From positions 62,001 to 126,000 of the forward strand of contig JAKOTR010000029.1 in assembly GCA_029776225.1 (NCBI GenBank): a stretch of DNA of 64,000 nt, given 5' to 3'. This DNA is from Acidobacteriota bacterium. Lineage in GTDB: Bacteria > Acidobacteriota > Terriglobia > Bryobacterales > Bryobacteraceae. Below, piece after piece: positions 43,482 through 53,120 of the stretch; position 1 is the stretch's first letter; each line of letters opens with the position of its first letter. The notes below the pieces were generated by a model. The model saw nothing but the letters and a program-made list of their open reading frames with translations. It was not told the DNA's origin and did no database searches. The position numbers were made by a program, and so were the translations under genes.

Positions 43482-45281
43482 TTAGCGCCGCCTCTCCCCC
43501 AGCGTTACTTTTGCCGTGACGGTTTCCGTCCCGCGGAGTACTTTGACGGTGACTTCGTCCCCAGGCTTCTTCGCCCGCAGCGCGTAGGTGAAATCGTGAA
43601 GGTTCTGAACCGGAGCGCCGTCGAATTCCACCAGGATGTCCCCGCCGCGCAGACCTGCCTGCGCCGCCGGCGACCCCGGCGTCACGTCGGCAAACCTCAC
43701 GCCCTGCGGCGTCTCCCCGAAATCCGGCACGCTGCCGAACCAGGGACCGTATCCCGAGCCGCCGCCCGCCACCGCACCTGCGTGCGGCACTTCCACCTTC
43801 ACGAACTGCGGCCGCTGCTCGCCCTCAGCCAGCGCCTTTGTGACGCCGGCGACCACTCTCAGCAGCTCCGCAGCCTCGGGCGCGGCGATCTTGTCCCAGG
43901 TGTCGCTCGGCCTGTGATAATCCGCGTGCAACCCCGAAAAGAAGAACAGCACCGGGACCTGCTTGCTCGTGAACGACGCGTGATCGCTCGATCCAACCTC
44001 CACCTCACCCGAAAGGTCCATTTTCAGGTTGTGTTTTGCGAATTCTTCTTCGAGCAGCGCTTGAAATGTGGTGCCGGTGCGCGCTCCCCCGATGTACACC
44101 TTGCTGTCGCGCAGCCGCCCGATCATATCCAGGTTGATCATGGCGACGGCTTTCTCCAGCGGTAGCGGGGGATGGTCCACGTAATACCGGGAGCCCAGAA
44201 GGCCCAACTCCTCACCAGCGAACGCAACAAACAGAATGCCGCGCTTTAACTTCGGCTGCGAGGCAAACCAGCGCGCCAGTTCAATCACGCCCGCCGTGCC
44301 CGAAGCATTGTCGTCCGCCCCGGGATGCACTGTGCCGACCGCGGACGGCGCCATCGAGTACTGCTCGCCCAGCCCGACGTGATCGTAATGCGCTCCCACG
44401 ATCACATACTCGTCGGTCTCGCCCGGCAGATATCCCCACACGTTGCGGACTGTCTTGACCTCGCGCTTGAGGTCTGTCACCGCGCTCACTTCGAGTGAAT
44501 CGGGAAGCGCAAACGTCCGAGGTTTCAAATCGTTATCGATCTCGGCTTCAAGTTCCGCAAGATTCTTGCCCGCGGCCGAAATCCACCCTTCAACGATTTC
44601 CCGCTTCACCTGGATGAACGGGATTCCGGCGTCCGCTGGACCTGCCGCCCGGCCAAACTTGTCCAGATCGCGGTACCCCCGACGGTTGTTCACCAGAATC
44701 ACTCCAGCGGCGCCCTTCCGCTTGGCGTTTACCGCCTTGCTCCAGGACTGCGCATGATCTGTATACAACCTGCCGGCAAAAACGCTGTTTTCATTCGCTT
44801 CCTGCGGTTCGTACCTCAAGACAATGACAACCTTGCCTCTTACGTCCACTCCGGCGTAGTCGTCATACCCGTACTCGGGCGCGGTGATGCCGTAACCGGC
44901 GAACACAAGCCGGCCGGAAAACTTGCCGCTGGAAGAGAAGTTGAAAGGCTGGAAGTCCCGGCCGAATTGCAGCGTCTTCTTCCGGCCGTTCTCGATCACC
45001 TCGAACCGGTTGCCGGAACCGAGTTTGGCGTTGGTTGTTACCGGGAAGCGCTGGAAGTAGCTCCGCCCCAGCGGTTGCAAGCCCGCCTCTTTGAATCGCT
45101 TAGCGAGAAAATCCGCAGCCTTTTCGAGTCCCTCGGCACCCGTTCCGCGGCCCTTCAATTCGGGGGATGCCAGGTACTTCACATCCTCGAGGTACCGGTT
45201 GGGGTCGATGCCTGCCGCTGCCCACAGGTGGAGGGCAACGAACAGGACGGAGACAACGGCAAATCTGGCTCTGCGCAACAC
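43482..45281 (-). CDS. Secreted M28 aminopeptidase with PA and PDZ domains
   Basis: 599 residues. Signal peptide (FAVVSVLFVALHLWAAAG), PA-like insert (about 110-260), M28 zinc peptidase domain with VGAHYDHVG, HPGADDNASGTAGVIELA, FVAFAGEELGLLGS and SSDHASF. A C-terminal PDZ domain holds GVRFADVTPGSPAAQAGLRGGD. Cuts N-terminal residues from peptides outside the cytoplasm. GTG start, eight bases after the DsbA-like gene. Confidence 0.92.
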   Translation of the reverse strand: MLRRARFAVVSVLFVALHLWAAAGIDPNRYLEDVKYLASPELKGRGTGAEGLEKAADFLAKRFKEAGLQPLGRSYFQRFPVTTNAKLGSGNRFEVIENGRKKTLQFGRDFQPFNFSSSGKFSGRLVFAGYGITAPEYGYDDYAGVDVRGKVVIVLRYEPQEANENSVFAGRLYTDHAQSWSKAVNAKRKGAAGVILVNNRRGYRDLDKFGRAAGPADAGIPFIQVKREIVEGWISAAGKNLAELEAEIDNDLKPRTFALPDSLEVSAVTDLKREVKTVRNVWGYLPGETDEYVIVGAHYDHVGLGEQYSMAPSAVGTVHPGADDNASGTAGVIELARWFASQPKLKRGILFVAFAGEELGLLGSRYYVDHPPLPLEKAVAMINLDMIGRLRDSKVYIGGARTGTTFQALLEEEFAKHNLKMDLSGEVEVGSSDHASFTSKQVPVLFFFSGLHADYHRPSDTWDKIAAPEAAELLRVVAGVTKALAEGEQRPQFVKVEVPHAGAVAGGGSGYGPWFGSVPDFGETPQGVRFADVTPGSPAAQAGLRGGDILVEFDGAPVQNLHDFTYALRAKKPGDEVTVKVLRGTETVTAKVTLGERRR

Positions 45282-45289
45282 TCAGTATC

Positions 45290-46258
45290 CTAATTGCTGC
45301 TGCTCAAAGGCGTTGGCAGCTTCACTTCGCACCCGCAATCTTCCCCGGCGTTCTTGGCCACCGCTTGATATTCGATCTCGTTCTCGATGATTTGGCGCAG
45401 GTTATGCCATTCCATCGTGCCCACCAGCCGGCGTCCGTTCACGAATAGAGTCGGCGTGGAGTTCACCCCCAGGGACTTGCCTTCGGCGATGTTCCTATCA
45501 ACCTCGGCCTCTGTCGCGCGCGTCTCCATGCACCGCGTAAGCTCGGCAACATCGATTTCATTTGCTTTGGTTTTGGCGAATTCCATCACCTTTGACTTGA
45601 AGTTGCCGGCGTTGATCTCCGATTGGTGTTCGTAGACCCAGTCGTGATAATCCCAAAACGCGGCTGGCTTCTGCCGGAAGACGCAGCGCCCAGCGATGGA
45701 GGCCATCTTGGCCCAGGGGTGGATGCTTTCCAGAGGGAAATCCTTGAAGTAGACGCGAACCTGTTTCGGGAACGCGTTCATCAGGTTATCCCGGAGCATC
45801 TTGGCTTCCTGTTTGCAGTACGGGCACTCGAAATCCGTGAACACCACGATCACCACCGGAGCGCCCGGCGTGCCGAAGCTGGGCTGGAACTCCGTCTTGA
45901 GCTTGTCCAGTTCCGCTTTGAACGGGTTCTGCCCGAACTCGAACACCGCTGCTTTGAGGATGCGCTGCCCGTCCGTGGAGATGTAAAAAAGCTCGTCTTG
46001 AACCGCCTGGCCGGCGGATGCCCGCACGTTCACCTCGTTAAAACCCGGCAGCTTCGCTGACGGTTTCGGGTCGGAGATGGTGACGCTGATCTTCGGCCCC
46101 CAGACGTAGAGGTGACGTAAATATTGCTCCAGTTCCGCCTTGTCGTAAAAGGACTTACGCGGAGCGGCGCCGCCGGTAGCGGGCCGCTGCGCCACGGCCA
46201 GGGCGCCCAGACCCGCGACACACAACGCGAAAAGAGTCTTTTTCAGGAAGGGGTGCAT
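45290..46258 (-). CDS. DsbA/DsbG-like protein with N-terminal extension
   Basis: 322 residues. Signal peptide (MHPFLKKTLFALCVAGLGALA), about 110 residues of unassigned N-terminal domain, then a thioredoxin fold with CPYC (FTDFECPYCKQEAKM, about 165) and cis-Pro loop STPTLFVNGRR. The N-terminal part resembles a dimerisation module of DsbC/G-type enzymes. It lies 16 bp after the UxaA-like gene and 8 bp before the M28 peptidase, so it may mature that secreted enzyme. ATG at 46273 is an alternative start. Confidence 0.82.
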   Translation of the reverse strand: MHPFLKKTLFALCVAGLGALAVAQRPATGGAAPRKSFYDKAELEQYLRHLYVWGPKISVTISDPKPSAKLPGFNEVNVRASAGQAVQDELFYISTDGQRILKAAVFEFGQNPFKAELDKLKTEFQPSFGTPGAPVVIVVFTDFECPYCKQEAKMLRDNLMNAFPKQVRVYFKDFPLESIHPWAKMASIAGRCVFRQKPAAFWDYHDWVYEHQSEINAGNFKSKVMEFAKTKANEIDVAELTRCMETRATEAEVDRNIAEGKSLGVNSTPTLFVNGRRLVGTMEWHNLRQIIENEIEYQAVAKNAGEDCGCEVKLPTPLSSSN

Positions 46259-46274
46259 GTTGATTGCTCTCATT

Positions 46275-47786
46275 TTATAGTACCGGGCCGATGCGCCACG
46301 GCACGAATTCCTTGTGCCCGAAGCGCTCCGCCGCCGTCCGTTCACCCGAAGCGACTCTTAACACGAGGTCGAAGATTTCCTCTCCAACCTGCTGAACCGA
46401 CTTGGTTCCGTCGGCAATCTCACCGGCGTTCACGTCCATGTTTTCCCGCATCCGCTCCCAAGTGGCTGAGTTGGCTGCGATCTTGATTACCGGGACGGTC
46501 GGGAACCCTATGGCGCTGCCGCGCCCGGTGGTGAACGCGATGACGTTGATGCCGCCGGCGGCCAGCCCGGCCAGCGACACCGGGTCGTAGCCGGGGGTGT
46601 TCATAAAGACGAACCCAGGCGATGTGATCCGTTCGGCGTAACCCACCACGTCCATCATGGGGGAAACGCCCGCTTTTGCCACCGCGCCCAGCGACTTTTC
46701 GATGATGTTGGTGAGCCCGCCCTCTTTGTTGCCCGGAGAAGGATTGGCGTCGAAGCACTCTCCGAACCGGATCAAGTAGTTCTTGTAATCACGGATGTAA
46801 GTCAATAGTTTTTCGGCCACTTGCCTGTTTCGCGCCCGCCGGACGAGCAGGTGCTCCGCGCCGAAGATTTCCGGCGTTTCGGCCAGCACCGCCGTTCCGC
46901 CGAGCGAGGCGAGCTTGTCCGAGCACACCCCGAGAGCCGGATTTGCCGTGATGCCAGAGAACGAGTCGGACCCTCCGCAGTTCAGCCCCAGAACGATCTT
47001 GGATACCGGAATCTCGACCCGCCGCTCCGCGGCAAGCATTTCCATGAACCGGCCGATTTCCCGCCGGGCTGCCTCCACGACTCCCCGCGTCCCCCCGCTC
47101 CCCTGAAGCGTCAGCGCGATGAGCCGCTCGTTCTGGGGATAGTGTCGTACTTGATTGTCCTCGCAGCCGAGCCCGAGGATGACCGCGGCGCCGACGTTGG
47201 GGTGGTCGAGAATCCCGATCAGGGTGCGCCGCAACTGGTCGGTATCGGGCCCGATGGCGTGGCCGCATCCGTCGCCGTGGGGGAACGCCACCACCCCGTC
47301 CACGTTGGGCGGCAGGGTTTCGACCTCGTAGCTCCGCGCGACGAGTTCCGCCGCGTGGGCGGCGCAGTTGCTGGCGGCGACTATGGCGATGTAATTCCGG
47401 GTTCCCGCGCGGCCGTCCGGGCGGGAGTAGCCCAGAAATGTCGGCTGCTCGGCGCGCGCCGGGAGCGGAATCTCGCCGGACGGAAACTCGTAGTCGAAGG
47501 CCAGCTCCTCGTAGCCGAGATTATGGGTGTGAACGTGGCGGCCCGCTTCGATGGGACAGGTCGCCCGGCCGATCACCTGCCCGTACCGGCGGACGGCTTC
47601 TCCCTGGCCGATGGAGGCGACGGCGATCTTGTGGCCTGGCGAAACGGGGTCAAGCGCCCGGAGGCGGCGATCGCCGAACCGCAGTTCCTGCCCCGGCGAC
47701 AGCGGCACGCGCGCGATCGCGACGTTGTCTTCCGGATGCAACAAAATGGCTGAGTTTTCCGCGCTGGGAAGCCTTATGAGAGTCAT
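46275..47786 (-). CDS. UxaA/GarD-family altronate or galactarate dehydratase
   Basis: 503 residues. SAF-type N-terminal domain (about 15-95) with HVHTHNLGY, then the main domain with NYIAIVAASNCA, FPHGDGCGH, GLGCEDNQV and GLNCGGSDSFSG. The conserved Cys and His are those of UxaA/GarD iron-dependent dehydratases that remove water from altronate or galactarate. With the LarA-like gene it hints at a sugar-acid route. Exact substrate open. Confidence 0.88.
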   Translation of the reverse strand: MTLIRLPSAENSAILLHPEDNVAIARVPLSPGQELRFGDRRLRALDPVSPGHKIAVASIGQGEAVRRYGQVIGRATCPIEAGRHVHTHNLGYEELAFDYEFPSGEIPLPARAEQPTFLGYSRPDGRAGTRNYIAIVAASNCAAHAAELVARSYEVETLPPNVDGVVAFPHGDGCGHAIGPDTDQLRRTLIGILDHPNVGAAVILGLGCEDNQVRHYPQNERLIALTLQGSGGTRGVVEAARREIGRFMEMLAAERRVEIPVSKIVLGLNCGGSDSFSGITANPALGVCSDKLASLGGTAVLAETPEIFGAEHLLVRRARNRQVAEKLLTYIRDYKNYLIRFGECFDANPSPGNKEGGLTNIIEKSLGAVAKAGVSPMMDVVGYAERITSPGFVFMNTPGYDPVSLAGLAAGGINVIAFTTGRGSAIGFPTVPVIKIAANSATWERMRENMDVNAGEIADGTKSVQQVGEEIFDLVLRVASGERTAAERFGHKEFVPWRIGPVL

Positions 47787-47807
47787 AAACGTGCCATTCA
47801 GGCCGCT

Positions 47808-48350
47808 CTAGCGGAATAAAACCGTTTCGGTGGTTTGTTCCCCCAGGTGGACGTGCAGCTTGTCCCCGGCGGGGTGGATCCACAGGCCGGTTCCGTCTTT
47901 AGGCACGGGGATGTGTTCCGGCCCGGACACAACGATGAAGCGATCGGTCTCGACGCCCGCGAGCAATTTGCCGATGTGCACGTGGAAGTGGCACTGGGTC
48001 CGGACCTTGTCGCCGTTGTAGGCGAGTCCCCAGCCATCACCCCAAAGCTGGCGCGCGCGCTCGATAGCGAGCCGCCACATCTTGGTGCGCTGGGCCCGGC
48101 TCATTTGGGCCAGCCCGCCGACGCCGTCGTGGTGGGCGCGCGGCAGCAGCAGCCAGCGGTTCGGCTTGCGCGGGTTATTGTCCTTCAGAAAAAAGAAATC
48201 GATGTCCGGAGGCTGCTTTTCGGCCTCGCGGCAAAGCGAGCATGGCCGCACCGTCATGGTCTCGGGCCGGGCTGGGTCGCAGGCGCACGCGGACATGTCG
48301 GCGTAGGCGGAGCAGGCTGAAAGCACGAGCAGCAGTACAGTCAGTCGCAC
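47808..48350 (-). CDS. Exported HIT-like hydrolase (CDP-diacylglycerol pyrophosphatase-like)
   Basis: 180 residues. Signal peptide with SACSAYA, a CSLC pair, LLLPRAHHDG and the HIT-type motif CHFHVHIGKL (His-x-His-x-His). The layout recalls the exported CDP-diacylglycerol diphosphatase Cdh, only shorter. Twenty-one bases upstream of the UxaA-like gene and probably first in the operon. Diverges from the glycosyltransferase gene at 48378. Confidence 0.65.
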   Translation of the reverse strand: MRLTVLLLVLSACSAYADMSACACDPARPETMTVRPCSLCREAEKQPPDIDFFFLKDNNPRKPNRWLLLPRAHHDGVGGLAQMSRAQRTKMWRLAIERARQLWGDGWGLAYNGDKVRTQCHFHVHIGKLLAGVETDRFIVVSGPEHIPVPKDGTGLWIHPAGDKLHVHLGEQTTETVLFR

Positions 48351-48377
48351 GATGAGCTTTCATTGTACATTTGGGAA

Positions 48378-49814
48378 GTGCGTTTGAGTATTGCCTGGCT
48401 GGCCCGCATATCCGCCATTTACATTTTGTTTTTCTTCAATCTTTCCGGGGTGGGGATGCTGGGGCCCGACGAGCCGCGCTACGCGGCGATCGGCAGGGAG
48501 ATGGCGCGATCCGGTGATTGGATCACGCCGCGACTTTGGGACGAGCCCTGGTTCGAAAAGCCTCCGCTGCTGTACTGGATGACCGGCGCCGCGTTCCGGG
48601 CCGGCTTGAGCGAGGACCTGGCGCCCCGGCTGCCGGTTGCGCTGTTGTCGGTCGCGTTCCTATTTCTTTATTGGCGGGTGCTCGAAAGGGAGTTCGGGCG
48701 AAGGGCTGCCGCGTTCGCCACGGGCATGCTGGCCACTTCGGCAGCCTGGCTTGCCTTCAGCCACACGGGAGTAACCGATCTCCCGCTCGCGGCGGCGTTT
48801 TCGGCAGCCATGCTGCTTGCGCTGCGGTGGGTGAATGGAGGAGACCCGAAGCCGCTCACCTACACAGCCGCGCTGCTGGGCGTGGCGGTGCTAGCGAAAG
48901 GCCTTGTGCCTCTGGTACTGGCATTGCCGCTGCTGTGGGTGGGCCGGAGCCGGTGGAAAGATTTTCTGCGACCCGCGCCCGTGCTGGCCTTTTTTGCGGT
49001 TGCGCTCCCGTGGTACGCGTTGGTCACGGCACAGCACGGCTACGCGTTCATTGAAGAGTTCTTTCTAAGACACCACTTCGGGAGGTTTGTAACGAGCGAG
49101 TTGAAGCACGTGCAGCCGTTCTGGTTTTACGTGCCGGTGCTCGCGGCCGGGCTGTTCCCCTGGACGCCCTCAGTGGTGCTGCTGCGAAGCCGGAAGCTGT
49201 ACTCCGACGTGCGTCTGCGGTTCCTTCTGTTGTGGGTGGTTTTTGGGTTTGTCTTCTTCTCGGCATCGACCAACAAGCTGCCGGGGTACCTGCTCCCGCT
49301 GATGCCGGCCCTGTGCGCGCTCGCGGGGGTCGCCCTCGACCGTGCCGCAAAAGCGCACTGGGTGCTCGCGGCGAGCGCGGCGATGCTTGGTCTGGCGCCG
49401 GTCGTCGCTGCAATTCTGCCGGTGGCGCTGCTGCGAGGACTCTCGCGCGCGGAAATGCCGGCCGTGCCGTGGGCGGCCCTGGCCGTTGTCGCCGCCGTTG
49501 CGCTCATGGTCTGGGTGTGGGAGAGCGCCGGCCGGCGGACGGCAGCTTTTGGACTGATCGTGTGCGGAATGGTTGCCGGAGTCGCGTGGTTGCAGATCAC
49601 GACTTACCCGGTGCTCGACCGCACGGTCTCGGCGCGCGGGGTATGGCGAGAGATCCGCTCACGCGCCGGGGAGGTCTGCGTCGGTGATGTGAATCGCGGG
49701 TGGCGCTACAACCTGAATTACTACTCGGGGATGCCGTTGCCCGCGTGCCGCGAGCAGGCGCGGCCCGTCCGCATCGAGCCCGGCCCGGGCGGGATCGCGG
49801 AGATCAGGGAATAG
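48378..49814 (+). CDS. ArnT/PMT-type membrane glycosyltransferase (GT83-like)
   Basis: 478 residues, about 10-12 membrane helices. The PMT-type signature is at the N-terminus: MLGPDEPRYAAIGREMARSG (with the catalytic Asp-Glu pair) and WFEKPPLLYWM. A second-half motif STNKLPGYLLPLMPALC matches the family. Transfers a sugar from polyprenyl phosphate to lipid A or another acceptor in the periplasm. GTG at 48378 fits the usual N-terminus; a TTG upstream is possible. Confidence 0.85.
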   Translation: MRLSIAWLARISAIYILFFFNLSGVGMLGPDEPRYAAIGREMARSGDWITPRLWDEPWFEKPPLLYWMTGAAFRAGLSEDLAPRLPVALLSVAFLFLYWRVLEREFGRRAAAFATGMLATSAAWLAFSHTGVTDLPLAAAFSAAMLLALRWVNGGDPKPLTYTAALLGVAVLAKGLVPLVLALPLLWVGRSRWKDFLRPAPVLAFFAVALPWYALVTAQHGYAFIEEFFLRHHFGRFVTSELKHVQPFWFYVPVLAAGLFPWTPSVVLLRSRKLYSDVRLRFLLLWVVFGFVFFSASTNKLPGYLLPLMPALCALAGVALDRAAKAHWVLAASAAMLGLAPVVAAILPVALLRGLSRAEMPAVPWAALAVVAAVALMVWVWESAGRRTAAFGLIVCGMVAGVAWLQITTYPVLDRTVSARGVWREIRSRAGEVCVGDVNRGWRYNLNYYSGMPLPACREQARPVRIEPGPGGIAEIRE

Positions 49815-49886
49815 CCGTTTTCGCGCACGGGAGGCAGCGTGCCGTGCGGAGCGGCGCCTCGGCTCTTCGCTGAGCTTCAGTCCGGC

Positions 49887-50726
49887 TCAGGAGGATTTGA
49901 CGGACTTCAGCGTTTTCTGGATCTTGTCCGCCAGGGCCTTGGTTTCCTTGGATGAGGGAATCTGTTTCAGGGTCTCGAGCGACTGAGTGGCGAAAAGCTC
50001 TACGCGGGCAGGCTGATCGAGTTTTGTACGAGTGTAGAGCTTGGCGTGCTCGTGGAGAGAGTCGGCCATCGCCAGAAGGAAAACCTCACGCGGCACCTGC
50101 GCCGGGGTGGCTTTGAAAATGTCCTGAGACTTGGCCACGTCGTCGGGCGCACCCACCGCCCGGCACGCTTCCAGCACGACCGACGTCCGAAGATGCGCAC
50201 GCCGCACATCCTCGACGATCGCGGGCGACAGCATCTCCCCGCCCCCGATCTTGGACAACTGCGGAGGCGGAAGCGGGCTTCCCTGGGGGAAAGGAAAATC
50301 GAGCACGACGTGCGGATCCTGGTTCTTCAGGAACTCCTGATAGATATGCGCGAATTGCAGCGCGAGGGTGTTGGCGTAAGCGCGGAAGGCCGTCATCTGC
50401 CGCCGGAATGCCGCGGCGTTTGCGCGGTTCGCCCTGGCCCCGTACTCGAAATTGTCAGCCAGTTCCATATATCCTCTGGCCATCCCGGAAGTAAGGATCA
50501 AGTGCCAGGGTAGAGCGCGCGACGTGTATTCGTTTTGCGTCTTGGCGAGGTTTTCCAGGTGCTCAATTGTCTTGACGTAGTCGCCCGCAGCGTAGGTCTC
50601 TTTGGCGCCGGCCCAGTAGAAGGCGGGAGTACCCACCTTCACCGCCTCCGACCCGCCCGAGCAGGACGTCATGAGTAAGCCGCCGATTACAACTGCAAGA
50701 ATGGAAATGATAGTCACAGCTTTCAT
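49887..50726 (-). CDS. Lipoprotein with helical repeat-like domain
   Basis: 279 residues. Lipobox LMTSC follows a hydrophobic leader, so the mature protein is lipid-anchored. The rest is helical with tetratricopeptide-like spacing (FYWAGAKETYAAGDYVKTIE) and a Pro-rich loop near residue 150. GGGAGG precedes the ATG at 50726. It lies 99 bp downstream of the AAA+ ATPase gene on the same strand. Function unknown. Confidence 0.78.
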   Translation of the reverse strand: MKAVTIISILAVVIGGLLMTSCSGGSEAVKVGTPAFYWAGAKETYAAGDYVKTIEHLENLAKTQNEYTSRALPWHLILTSGMARGYMELADNFEYGARANRANAAAFRRQMTAFRAYANTLALQFAHIYQEFLKNQDPHVVLDFPFPQGSPLPPPQLSKIGGGEMLSPAIVEDVRRAHLRTSVVLEACRAVGAPDDVAKSQDIFKATPAQVPREVFLLAMADSLHEHAKLYTRTKLDQPARVELFATQSLETLKQIPSSKETKALADKIQKTLKSVKSS

Positions 50727-50825
50727 GGCTGCCTCCCGGCCCATCCTCATATCACAAACGCACGGGTATTGCAACCATAAAAGCGTTACTCCGGCGCGCA
50801 CTTAGCCGGGGCCTATTCTACGCGA

Positions 50826-52001
50826 TCAGCCCCGGCGGGAAGAGCCCGCCCGCGTTGCGCGAATCGCATCTACGGAAGTTACGTTCGCGTGCGTGGCTGC
50901 CGGAAAAGGGATGGGTGTGTCAACCAGCTCGGCCATCGCATAGGCGGGCATGCCTTCGGCTTCCTTGAGAAAGGTCATGCAGCGCCGCTGCGGGTCGTAG
51001 TCGACGCGGATCCAATCGCCGCCGTGGACCTGGTCGGTGGCGATCAGGTTCGACATCGGCTGGACAAGGTGCCGCTCGATGGCGCGCTTCAGGTGCCGCG
51101 CGCCGTACTTGGTATCGGTGCCTTCGGCCAGCAGGAAATCCTTCGCGGCGGGGCTGACCGTAAAGATGAACGGATTGGAGCCCGAGGCGGACAGAATGCG
51201 CTGCTGGACCATTTTCAGCTCGATGTCCAGAATCCTGCGCAGCTCGGGTTCTCCGAGGGGCTTGAAGACCACAATCTTGTCGAGCCGGTTGATGAATTCC
51301 GGCGTAAACTTGCGGCGCGCCGCTTCAACGCCGGCCTGCGAGATCTTCGAAGCGATCCGGTCGTCAAGAGGAGCGTTGCCGTTCGGGGTGGAACAGGCGG
51401 TGAACCCCAGCTTCGGGCTGAGAATGTTGGACATTTCCCAGGCGCCCAGGTTGCTGGTCATGAAAATCATGGCGCGGCTGAAATCCACGCGGCGGTTGTC
51501 GCCGAGCGTGAGAGTCGCCTTATCGAGGATCCCCAGCAGGAGGTTCCAAAGCGAGTCGCTCGCCTTTTCGATCTCGTCGAAGAGAACGAAGCTGACCTTG
51601 ACTCGTTCGGTGTGGTACTGATTCAGGACTTCCTGGCTGAGCAACGGGTGTGTTTCGCGGTGTCCCAGGTAGCCCGGAGGCGATCCGATGAGCTTGGCGA
51701 TTTCGTGGCTGTGCTGGAACTCCGCGCAGTCGATCTTGATTACCGCACGCGCATTGCCAATCAGGGCCTCGGCGGTGGCTTCCACAATTCGTGTTTTGCC
51801 CGAGCCAGTCGGTCCCAGGAACAAGAAATTGCCGATCGGGCGCCCCGGCGCGGTCATCCCCGTCAGGAACATCTGATAGATGTTCACGATCTGGTTGATC
51901 GCTTCGTCCTGGCCCACAATATACCTGTGCAGTCCGGCCTCGAGCGCCTCGGCATCGCGGCCCGTCTTGGTGGGATCCAATGGAATGTTTAGGCGAACCA
52001 T
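50826..52001 (-). CDS. Stand-alone ClpB/ClpA D2-like AAA+ ATPase
   Basis: 391 residues. A single AAA+ module of the HSP100 D2 type: GPTGSGKTR (Walker A, about 75), pore-loop region GSPPGYLGH, Walker B VLFDEIEKA, sensor 1 MTSNLG, Arg finger in FTPEFINRLDKIV and sensor 2 YGARHLKRAIER. No N domain, D1 ring or zinc finger, and no IGF-type ClpP loop that I can see. It could be a chaperone-like unfoldase. ATG at 52001 chosen (residues before it are poor). Partner unknown. Confidence 0.85.
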   Translation of the reverse strand: MVRLNIPLDPTKTGRDAEALEAGLHRYIVGQDEAINQIVNIYQMFLTGMTAPGRPIGNFLFLGPTGSGKTRIVEATAEALIGNARAVIKIDCAEFQHSHEIAKLIGSPPGYLGHRETHPLLSQEVLNQYHTERVKVSFVLFDEIEKASDSLWNLLLGILDKATLTLGDNRRVDFSRAMIFMTSNLGAWEMSNILSPKLGFTACSTPNGNAPLDDRIASKISQAGVEAARRKFTPEFINRLDKIVVFKPLGEPELRRILDIELKMVQQRILSASGSNPFIFTVSPAAKDFLLAEGTDTKYGARHLKRAIERHLVQPMSNLIATDQVHGGDWIRVDYDPQRRCMTFLKEAEGMPAYAMAELVDTPIPFPAATHANVTSVDAIRATRAGSSRRG

Positions 52002-52322
52002 TTCGTTAGCGCCCCTTTTCGCACCCTCTGCGGTTGTCCAAGCAATCTCCATGCCAGACTTTCGGCACGGAAGCCAGCCGGCGCCCGCGCGACTTTACAA
52101 GCAGTTCGATTGAGACATCCGAACAGCCTGTCGCAGCGTGCGACAATCCGGTTCTGGTAAGGACCCGCTTCCTGTAAACTTTACTTCTCATCACTTTGAG
52201 CGCCCTCGAGAATTCGAGAGCCCCCTTTTTCGGCGCAGAAAACCGCCCCAGCTCTCCACACTTTTGAAGGAGTTTTCTTGACTACTTATAGGATGACGGA
52301 TATAGCCCCGGGGTTTCCGAGG

Positions 52323-53036
52323 CTATCTCCTTGGCTTTGATGGGCGCACTTCGACGCGGCTGATCAGCGTTCTTTCGGGCATACGGAGGATTGCGAGCAC
52401 GATCTCGGCGATGTCCTTGGGCGCGATCTTCCAGTCGGCTGAGGACAGTTCAGGGTTGAAGCGGGTGTCGACGCTGCCGGGCATGATGCAGGAAACCCGG
52501 ACATTGTCGTAGCGGTGATCGAGCATCATGGCCTCGGTGAAGCCGTTCAATCCGAACTTCGATGCGTTGTAGGCAGCTCCGCCGGCGAAGGCGTTCTTGC
52601 CTGCCAGACTGCTGATGTTGATGATGAAGCCCCCGCCGCGCTTGCGAAAACGCGCCAGAGCTTCCCGGGAGCAATAGAATGCGCCGTTCAGGTTGGTGCG
52701 GATGGTGGCCTCCCAGACTTCCAGGCTGGTTTCCGCGACGCTGGCGAAGTGGCCCACGCCGGCGTTGTTGACCAGGATGTCGAGGCCGCCCAGTTCCCTA
52801 TCGACGAATTCAAAGAAGGCGCGCACGTCTTCAGGTTTGGAGACGTCGGCAGTCCTGGCGACCAGTTTACGTCCGTTGCGGCCGAGTGTTTCACGGGCTT
52901 CCGCCAGGCTCTGCTCCGAGCGGCCGCAGATGGCCACCGCCGCGCCGCTTTCGAGCAACGCCTCGGTGATCGCCAGGCCGATGCCCCTGCCGCCTCCGGT
53001 TACAACTGCAAGTTTTCCATCGAGAAAGGTTCCCAT
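52323..53036 (-). CDS. Short-chain dehydrogenase/reductase
   Basis: 237 residues. Rossmann motif VVTGGGRGIGLAI near residue 12, NNAGVGHF (about 88), catalytic INISSLAGKNA and YNASKFGLNG (about 150), and C-terminal RPSKPRR. Cytoplasmic NAD(P)-dependent oxidoreductase with unknown substrate; similar to the FabG-like subgroup. Start ATG at 53036 with no strong ribosome site. It diverges from the O-antigen-ligase operon. Confidence 0.9.
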   Translation of the reverse strand: MGTFLDGKLAVVTGGGRGIGLAITEALLESGAAVAICGRSEQSLAEARETLGRNGRKLVARTADVSKPEDVRAFFEFVDRELGGLDILVNNAGVGHFASVAETSLEVWEATIRTNLNGAFYCSREALARFRKRGGGFIINISSLAGKNAFAGGAAYNASKFGLNGFTEAMMLDHRYDNVRVSCIMPGSVDTRFNPELSSADWKIAPKDIAEIVLAILRMPERTLISRVEVRPSKPRR

Positions 53037-53120
53037 AACTCGATTATGCGCAACTTTGAGCAAGCGCGCCGTGTACGAAGTTACATGAAATTCTCCATTG
53101 GAATAAGTACACTGGCGTAA

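Noticed and set aside
49824-49848. Inverted repeat CGCACGG ... CCGTGCG after the glycosyltransferase gene
   Set aside because: Seven-bp stem without a T-run; may act as a weak hairpin but is not a convincing terminator.
52277-52305. Sigma-70-like pair TTGACT-17-TATAGC on the plus strand
   Set aside because: It points into the antisense of the SDR gene and no plus-strand gene follows for 800 bp; it could make an antisense RNA but nothing else supports it.
52302-52326. Imperfect hairpin at the end of the SDR gene
   Set aside because: Overlaps the stop codon and has no T-run in the direction of transcription, so it is not called a terminator.
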